In this document: positions 31,303 to 35,098 of the stretch, in pieces
Numbering within the stretch: the stretch's first letter is position 1
Layout: every line of letters begins with the position of its first letter
Assembly (NCBI GenBank): GCA_017847995.1
Contig: JAGAPB010000009.1
Coordinates: 1-35,098, forward strand
DNA length: 35,098 nucleotides
DNA from: Oscillospiraceae bacterium
Lineage (GTDB): Bacteria > Bacillota > Clostridia > Oscillospirales > Ruminococcaceae
Direction: 5' to 3'
Translations under genes and position numbers: made by a program
Notes under the pieces: generated by a model
Database searches by the model: none
Told to the model about the DNA's origin: nothing
Seen by the model: the letters and a program-made list of their open reading frames with translations, nothing else

Positions 31303-31722
31303 TTAGAAGCCCAATTTTTCCATTTCTTCGGCGATCAGATCGGGGGAAGTTTGCAGGGGGCCCTGTTCCCAGGCCGATTTGCTCCAAATTTCGGCACGGC
31401 TGATAACGCCGGCCACGATGATGTCCTTTTCCAGGGCTGCGTATTCACGCAGCACCGGGGGAAGCAGAATTCTTCCCTGCTTGTCCAGCTCCACTTCGGC
31501 GGCACCCGAGGCCAAAAAGCGCTGCAGGTGGCGTGCGCTGGAAAGGGGCAGCTCCTTCAGTTTTTCAAGGATGCGCTGCCATTCCTCCATGCCATAGACG
31601 AACAAACAGCCGTCCAGGCCCTTGGTCACAACAAAGCGTTCTCCCAGCTCTTCCCGCAAACGGGCGGGAAAGTTCAGTCTGCCCTTGGGGTCCAGTGTGT
31701 ACTGGTATTCACCTGTCAGCAT
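31303..31722 (-). CDS. mraZ: Transcriptional regulator MraZ
   Basis: A DNA-binding regulator of the dcw operon, forming ring-shaped oligomers. The 139 residues contain two SpoVT/AbrB-like halves: GEYQYTLDPKGRLNFPARLREELG and SGAAEVELDKQGRILLPPVLREYA, the paired DxxGR motifs. AAAGGAGG precedes ATG 31722. It binds upstream repeats and regulates its own operon in other bacteria; a matching 10-base-spaced repeat array lies at this promoter. Confidence 0.96.
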   Translation of the reverse strand: MLTGEYQYTLDPKGRLNFPARLREELGERFVVTKGLDGCLFVYGMEEWQRILEKLKELPLSSARHLQRFLASGAAEVELDKQGRILLPPVLREYAALEKDIIVAGVISRAEIWSKSAWEQGPLQTSPDLIAEEMEKLGF

Positions 31723-31780
31723 CTTCCCGCCTCCTTTGCTTCAAAAGTCCACAAATCAGTGGGTCGGGAGCGATTTTCGC

Positions 31781-31825
31781 TCCATTTTAACCCACTTAGA
31801 TACACTTTTCACCACTTATACACCC
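31781..31825. promoter_or_regulatory. MraZ-box array at the dcw promoter
   Basis: Minus-strand direct repeats of GTGG type: ATGGA, GTGGG, GTGTA, GTGGT at exact 10-base period (plus-strand starts 31781, 31791, 31801, 31811), then TGGGT one base out of step near 31821-31825. This is the arrangement MraZ recognises. The array starts right at the -10 and covers the transcription start. Confidence 0.8.
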
Positions 31826-31854
31826 ATTATAACCGCTGTACCCCTGTTTTGCAA
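31826..31854 (-). promoter_or_regulatory. Promoter of the dcw operon
   Basis: TTGCAA (31854-31849), 17 bases, perfect TATAAT (31831-31826) on the minus strand; the MraZ boxes follow immediately. Confidence 0.85.
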
Positions 31855-31925
31855 GAAAAATTCATTAGAAAGCCTTGCAAATTTTTTACAAAATATCGGT
31901 CATCCAATCGGTAAAAAAGCACAAC

Positions 31926-31972
31926 AAAAAACAGCCGCTTCCCCCCTCTGGTTTGAGGGGAAAAACGGCTGT
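31926..31972 (-). terminator. Terminator of the rsmD-coaD operon
   Basis: A long imperfect stem: ACAGCCG with TTTTTCCCCTC (31972-31955 on the minus strand) pairs with GAGGGGGGAAGCGGCTGT (31948-31931), then six Ts. The stem ends are A/T-rich on both sides, so it could work in either direction. Confidence 0.8.
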
Positions 31973-32076
31973 TTTATGCCATTCTTTTCTGTTTTTGCAA
32001 CCAACATTTTTTCTTTTTTGACATCAAGTTCCCTGCGTCGTCAAAAAAGGATAAAATTGGAAGAATTTCCCGATAT

Positions 32077-32538
32077 TTACAGCTGATTTCTACCGGTGGT
32101 TTTCAGCTTCTGGCGGGTCTCGCGCAGGTCGGCCAGGGCGCGGGTCAGGCTTTCTTCGGTTTCGCGCAAACGGCTGTCGGAAAATTCCTGGGCGGCAGCT
32201 TTCATTTCCTTGGTGCGGCTTTGGGTCTGGCTCAGCAGCTCGTTGGCCTTGGCCTGGGCTTCCTTCAGCACCACTTCCTGCGAAACCAGCACGCGGGCGC
32301 GGTCCTCGGCCCGGCGAACAAGCTGCTCAGCCTCGGCCTTGGCGGCGCGCAAGATCTCGTTGCGGTCGGCCACAATGTTTTTGGCCTGTTTGATCTCTCC
32401 GGGCAGGTTGATGCGGATCTCGTCCAGCAGTTCGCGGATCTGCTCCACATCCACAACGCAGCGGCCGCCGCTCATGGGCAGGCTCCAGGCTTTATCCAAA
32501 GTATCATCCATCATATCCAGGATCTCTTCAATATTCAT
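32077..32538 (-). CDS. Coiled-coil protein of unknown function
   Basis: A 153-residue soluble protein, almost entirely helical. After MNIEEILDMMDDTLDKAWSLP and a short segment VVDVEQIRELLDEIRINLPGEIKQAK comes a long charged coiled coil (about residues 55-140, rich in Glu, Ala, Arg and Gln: AAKAEAEQLVRRAEDRARVLVSQ). No membrane helix or enzymatic motif is visible. Such proteins beside coaD in Firmicutes are often labelled ATPase or ATP-synthase-subunit-like because of the coiled coil, which I do not take as a function. The ATG at 32538 overlaps the coaD stop (ATGA), and AAAGGAGG lies inside the end of coaD, so the two are translationally coupled. Confidence 0.8.
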   Translation of the reverse strand: MNIEEILDMMDDTLDKAWSLPMSGGRCVVDVEQIRELLDEIRINLPGEIKQAKNIVADRNEILRAAKAEAEQLVRRAEDRARVLVSQEVVLKEAQAKANELLSQTQSRTKEMKAAAQEFSDSRLRETEESLTRALADLRETRQKLKTTGRNQL

Positions 32539-33065
32539 TCTTGGGCCTCCTTTGAAGGTGATGGGGCTTCGGCGGTCTCCTCCGTGGAGCCAAGCCGTGC
32601 CCAAATCTGTTCCAGCAGCATTTTTGGTACAAACTGCGAAATATCTCCGCCAAAGCGGGCAAGCTGCTTCACCAGGCTGGAGCTGAGGAACATATTCTGG
32701 CTGCTGGTGGTCAAAAAGACCGTTTCGGCATAGGGCAGCAGGGTCTTATTGGTCAGGGCCATCTGGAATTCATATTCAAAGTCGGACATGGCGCGCAGTC
32801 CCTTGACCACGGCGCAGGCCGATTTTTCCCGCACATAGTCCATCAGCAGGCCGGTGTAGCTGTCCACCGAAACATTGGGCAGACCGGCGGTGGCACGGCG
32901 GAGCATGTCCACCCGTTCTTCGGGGGTGAAGACGGGGGTTTTGTCGGGGTTGATGACCACCAACACAATGACGTGGTCAAACAAAGTGCTGGCCCGGCGG
33001 ATGATGTCCAAATGCCCGTTGGTAACGGGATCAAAGCTGCCGGGGCAAACCGCTGTTTTGCTCAT
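32535..33065 (-). CDS. coaD: Phosphopantetheine adenylyltransferase
   Basis: The penultimate step of coenzyme A synthesis: ATP plus 4'-phosphopantetheine to dephospho-CoA. The 176 residues contain CPGSFDPVTNGHLDIIRRA with the nucleotidyltransferase TxGH motif (TNGH), KGLRAMSDFEYEFQMALTN, and the ISSSLVKQ-like motif near the end as LSSSLVKQLARFGGDISQFVP. The C-terminus is extended by an acidic Ser/Pro-rich tail (STEETAEAPSPSKEAQE). It follows rsmD by 17 bases and overlaps the next gene by four bases. This rsmD-coaD pairing is common in bacteria. Confidence 0.97.
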   Translation of the reverse strand: MSKTAVCPGSFDPVTNGHLDIIRRASTLFDHVIVLVVINPDKTPVFTPEERVDMLRRATAGLPNVSVDSYTGLLMDYVREKSACAVVKGLRAMSDFEYEFQMALTNKTLLPYAETVFLTTSSQNMFLSSSLVKQLARFGGDISQFVPKMLLEQIWARLGSTEETAEAPSPSKEAQE

Positions 33066-33082
33066 AGCTGTTTCCTTTCCGG

Positions 33083-33637
33083 TCAGGCGTCCTGCTCGTC
33101 GGTGGGACGGCGGTAGGCGGTGACCATGACCTTGCCATAGCGGTAGGTGCGGTAAATTTTAAATTCTCCCGCCGTTTCGGGCAGTTCCTCGCCCTTCTGG
33201 TGTTCGCACAAAATAACGCCTCCGTGGGTCATTTTGGGGGCCAGCAGGGGCAGCACCTTGGGCAGCAGGCCCTGGTTATAAGGGGGGTCCAAAAAGGCGA
33301 TATCAAACTGTTCGGCGGCGGTAGCCAAAAAGCCAAGGCTGTCCATGGCGGCCAGGCGGGCCTTGCCTGCAAAGCCGGTGGAGGCCAAATTATCCCGCAC
33401 CACATCCTGGGCCTGGCGGCTGCTGTCCACAAAAACGCAGAAGCGTGCCCCACGGCTGAGGGCTTCGATGCCCATCTGACCCGACCCGGCAAACAGGTCG
33501 AGGAACATGGCACCCTCCACCTCAAACTGGATGGTGCTGAAGACGGCCTCCTTCACCTGGTCGGTGGTGGGGCGTACATCCAGGGTGGGCAGGGTTTTCA
33601 GTTTGCGGCCACGGGCCGAACCGGTAATCACTCGCAT
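33083..33637 (-). CDS. rsmD: 16S rRNA (guanine-966-N2) methyltransferase RsmD
   Basis: A SAM-dependent methyltransferase for G966 of 16S rRNA. The 184 residues begin with MRVITGSARGRKLKTLP and RPTTDQVKEAVFSTIQ. The SAM site is FLDLFAGSGQMGIEALSRGA and the catalytic motif is FLDPPYNQG. AAAAGGAAT precedes ATG 33637. It is the first gene of the three-gene unit with coaD and the coiled-coil gene. Confidence 0.96.
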   Translation of the reverse strand: MRVITGSARGRKLKTLPTLDVRPTTDQVKEAVFSTIQFEVEGAMFLDLFAGSGQMGIEALSRGARFCVFVDSSRQAQDVVRDNLASTGFAGKARLAAMDSLGFLATAAEQFDIAFLDPPYNQGLLPKVLPLLAPKMTHGGVILCEHQKGEELPETAGEFKIYRTYRYGKVMVTAYRRPTDEQDA

Positions 33638-33674
33638 GGTTTTTCATTCCTTTTCACAGGGTTATACAGTTAAT

Positions 33675-33703
33675 ATTATGAGGGTTTTGTTCCCCGCTGT
33701 CAA
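33675..33703 (-). promoter_or_regulatory. Promoter of the rsmD operon
   Basis: TTGACA (33703-33698), 17 bases, CATAAT (33680-33675) on the minus strand, back to back with the ACT-buk promoter. Confidence 0.75.
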
Positions 33704-33709
33704 TGGTTA

Positions 33710-33739
33710 TTGACAAACCGGCTTGCTGGGATTTATAGT
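33710..33739 (+). promoter_or_regulatory. Promoter of the ACT-buk operon
   Basis: TTGACA (33710-33715), 18 bases, TATAGT (33734-33739). Transcription would start near 33746, so the T-arm-like hairpin would be close to the 5' end of the transcript. Confidence 0.7.
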
Positions 33740-33755
33740 TAATCCAGAAAAACGC

Positions 33756-33779
33756 ACGGGTTCAAGTCCCGTATGCCAG
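33756..33779 (+). other. tRNA T-arm-like hairpin with acceptor-like tail in the ACT-buk leader
   Basis: ACGGG (33756-33760) and CCCGT (33768-33772) close a seven-base loop TTCAAGT, matching the tRNA T-arm consensus GTTCRANYC exactly. ATGCCAG (33773-33779) follows as an acceptor 3' strand would, and CTGGGAT at 33726-33732 could pair with six of its seven bases. The D-arm and anticodon arm are missing, so it is not a working tRNA. It is either a tRNA remnant or a leader hairpin; its end joins the AGGAG of the ACT gene. Confidence 0.5.
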
Positions 33780-33791
33780 GAGTGATTTTTT

Positions 33792-34037
33792 GTGATAAAA
33801 CGCTATACCATGATCGTAAAAGACAGCGTTGGCGTGCTGGACCGCATCACCGGGTTTATCCGCCGCAACGGCTGGAACCTGGACCGCATCAATGTGGAGC
33901 CCCTGCCCGGCACCCGCACCTCCACCATGATGCTGGAACTGAACCTGACCAACCTGGAAGCAAGCAAATTTGAGCAGCGCCTGCACGAGTGGAACTTTAT
34001 TTTTGAAGTGCAGGGCAGCGCACAAAAGGAGGTTTGA
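33792..34037 (+). CDS. ACT-domain protein, acetolactate synthase small subunit-like
   Basis: An 81-residue single ACT domain: RYTMIVKDSVGVLDRITGFIRRNGWNLDRINVEPLPG followed by STMMLELNLT. Its pattern matches the N-terminal regulatory domain of IlvH/IlvN, which binds branched-chain amino acids, though it is shorter than full IlvH (about 160). No catalytic subunit is in the window. The start is GTG at 33792 with AGGAG nine bases upstream. Its stop lies just before the ribosome-spaced butyrate kinase start, whose AAAGGAGG is inside this gene's last codons, so the two are co-expressed. Binding of an amino acid or another effector is inferred. Confidence 0.82.
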   Translation: MIKRYTMIVKDSVGVLDRITGFIRRNGWNLDRINVEPLPGTRTSTMMLELNLTNLEASKFEQRLHEWNFIFEVQGSAQKEV

Positions 34038-34039
34038 GT

Positions 34040-35098
34040 TTGTACCGTATCCTTGTTATCAACCCCGGCTCCACCTCCACCAAAATGGCGGTTTTTGAAG
34101 ACAACGCCCCCGTGCTGGAGGCCACCCTGCGCCACAGCGCCGAAGATCTGGAAGAATGGGGCAGCATCCCCAGCCAGAAGCCCTACCGCAAGGCCCTGAT
34201 CGAGCAGGCGCTGGAAAAAGCGGGCATCGGCCTGCACACCCTGCAGGCTGTTGTGGGCCGCGGCGGCATGGTGCGCCCCATCGAATCGGGCACCTATGAG
34301 ATCAATGAAAAAATGCTGGAAGACCTGAACGGCCCCGGCGCCGCCAGCCACGCCTCCTCGCTGGGCGGCCTGATCGCCTATGAATTCGGCGCCGAGCTGG
34401 GCATCCCCGCCTATGTGGTGGACCCCATCGTGGTGGACGAGCTGGAGCCTGTGGCCAAGCTTTCCGGCCTGGCGGGCATTGAACGGCGCAGCATCTTCCA
34501 TGCGCTGAACACCAAATCGGTGCTGCGCAAGGTGGCCCGTGGTTTGGGCATGCCCTACGAGGACGGCCGCTTCATCGCGGTGCACATGGGCGGCGGCATC
34601 ACGGTATCGGCCCACCGCTATGGCCGTGTCATCGACGTAAACAGCGCATTGGACGGCGACGGCGCCTTTACCCCCGACCGCACCGGCTCCCTGCCCCTGC
34701 TGCCCCTCATCGAGATGTGCTATTCCGGCGACTACACCAAGCAGGAAATGATCGAAAAGGTGCAGCGCAAGGGCGGCCTGTACTCCTACCTGAACACCAA
34801 CGACATGATCGAGGCCGGCAACATGGTCAAGCAGGGGGATGAATTCGCCTCGCTGGTCATCGACAGCATGGCCTACCAGATCTGCAAGGAGATCGGCGCC
34901 ATGTTTGCCGTGCTGGAGGGCCGTGTGAACGCCATTGTGCTGACAGGCGGCATCGCCTATGACCAGCGGTTCACCGCCCTGATCAAAAAGCGTGTGGACA
35001 TGCTCTGCCCTGTGATCACCCACGCCGGCGAAAACGAGCTGGAGGCCCTGGCCGAAGGCGCCCTGCGTGTGCTCAGCGGGCAGGAAAAGGCCAGCACC
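34040..35098 (+). CDS. buk: Butyrate kinase (runs to right edge)
   Basis: Interconverts butyryl phosphate plus ADP and butyrate plus ATP, the terminal step of the phosphotransbutyrylase route of butyrate formation. The reading frame is open through the window edge with 353 codons, close to the usual 355-360, so only a few residues are missing. It shows the acetokinase-family motifs ILVINPGSTSTKMAVFED, VGRGGMVRPIESGTYEIN, FIAVHMGGGITVSAHRYG, DGDGAFTPDRTGSLP and IVLTGGIAYDQRF. The start is an unusual TTG at 34040, seven bases after AGGAGG; no ATG fits the ribosome site. Branched-chain acyl phosphates are also known substrates of this family. Phosphotransbutyrylase (ptb) is not in the window. 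Confidence 0.95.
   Translation, partial: MYRILVINPGSTSTKMAVFEDNAPVLEATLRHSAEDLEEWGSIPSQKPYRKALIEQALEKAGIGLHTLQAVVGRGGMVRPIESGTYEINEKMLEDLNGPGAASHASSLGGLIAYEFGAELGIPAYVVDPIVVDELEPVAKLSGLAGIERRSIFHALNTKSVLRKVARGLGMPYEDGRFIAVHMGGGITVSAHRYGRVIDVNSALDGDGAFTPDRTGSLPLLPLIEMCYSGDYTKQEMIEKVQRKGGLYSYLNTNDMIEAGNMVKQGDEFASLVIDSMAYQICKEIGAMFAVLEGRVNAIVLTGGIAYDQRFTALIKKRVDMLCPVITHAGENELEALAEGALRVLSGQEKAST

Larger units (their letters stand above)
31723..32076. other. Gap upstream of mraZ
   Basis: About 350 bases without a gene. It holds, from right to left, the terminator of the coaD operon, the dcw promoter, the MraZ boxes, and a small hairpin in the leader (GGAGCGA 31767-31773 with TCGCTCC 31777-31783). 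The segment 31985-32076 and 31860-31925 is AT-rich with no recognised element. Confidence 0.6.

Noticed and set aside
33726-33780. Functional tRNA gene
   Set aside because: Only the T-arm and an imperfect acceptor stem are present; the intervening 23 bases cannot hold D and anticodon arms.
33740-33792. T-box riboswitch ahead of the ACT gene
   Set aside because: The leader is too short and lacks the T-box sequence and the specifier stem.
1-35098. CRISPR array, insertion sequence, prophage or toxin-antitoxin pair
   Set aside because: No regular spaced repeats, transposase, integrase, phage or toxin-antitoxin-like genes were seen.

Overview
The window reads as the chromosome of an anaerobic, GC-rich member of the Clostridia, most likely Oscillospiraceae/Ruminococcaceae (Clostridium cluster IV); this is an inference. 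The signs are a Gram-positive style division/cell-wall (dcw) cluster with a PASTA-domain transpeptidase, a MurE carrying the meso-diaminopimelate DNPR motif, rubrerythrin with a PerR-like regulator, butyrate kinase, strong AGGAGG ribosome sites, and TTGACA/TATAAT promoters. No sporulation genes flank the dcw cluster, which fits a non-sporulating gut genus but does not prove it. There is no prophage, insertion sequence, CRISPR array, rRNA or intact tRNA.

Layout. Nearly everything is on the minus strand, so transcription runs right to left. At the left edge is guaA (partial, with only the synthetase part of GMP synthase), then a 395-base gap with a strong hairpin terminator, then murJ. Next is a surface-polymer O-acetylation set (MBOAT acyltransferase, DHHW/AlgX-like partner, DUF4358 lipoprotein) behind a HAD phosphatase. 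Then come a small cysteine-rich protein, pyruvate kinase, a perR-rubrerythrin pair, a heavy-metal exporter with its own Fur-type regulator behind a 25-base palindromic operator, a proline/sodium symporter, and a TetR regulator with a perfect 34-base palindrome between the last two.

A short plus-strand operon follows (13829-15849): a MurT-like ligase and a GatD-like amidotransferase whose catalytic Cys and His are both replaced. This is the most unusual item in the window. malQ converges on it and shares its terminator.

From 17456 to 31722 lies the dcw cluster, in transcription order mraZ, rsmH, ftsL, a PASTA PBP, murE, murF, mraY, ftsW, murG, murA, ftsQ, then ftsZ after its own terminator and promoter. 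murD, murC and ftsA are absent from it. The mraZ promoter carries a 10-base-period array of MraZ boxes.

The right end holds rsmD, coaD and a coiled-coil protein on the minus strand, and divergently an ACT-domain protein and butyrate kinase (TTG start, cut by the window edge). Their leader carries a perfect tRNA T-arm-like hairpin.

Together the genes cover lipid II synthesis (murA, murE, murF, mraY, murG), its flipping (murJ) and polymerisation (ftsW, PBP), septum assembly (ftsL, ftsQ, ftsZ), surface acetylation, metal and peroxide homeostasis, and central carbon metabolism (pyk, malQ, buk).
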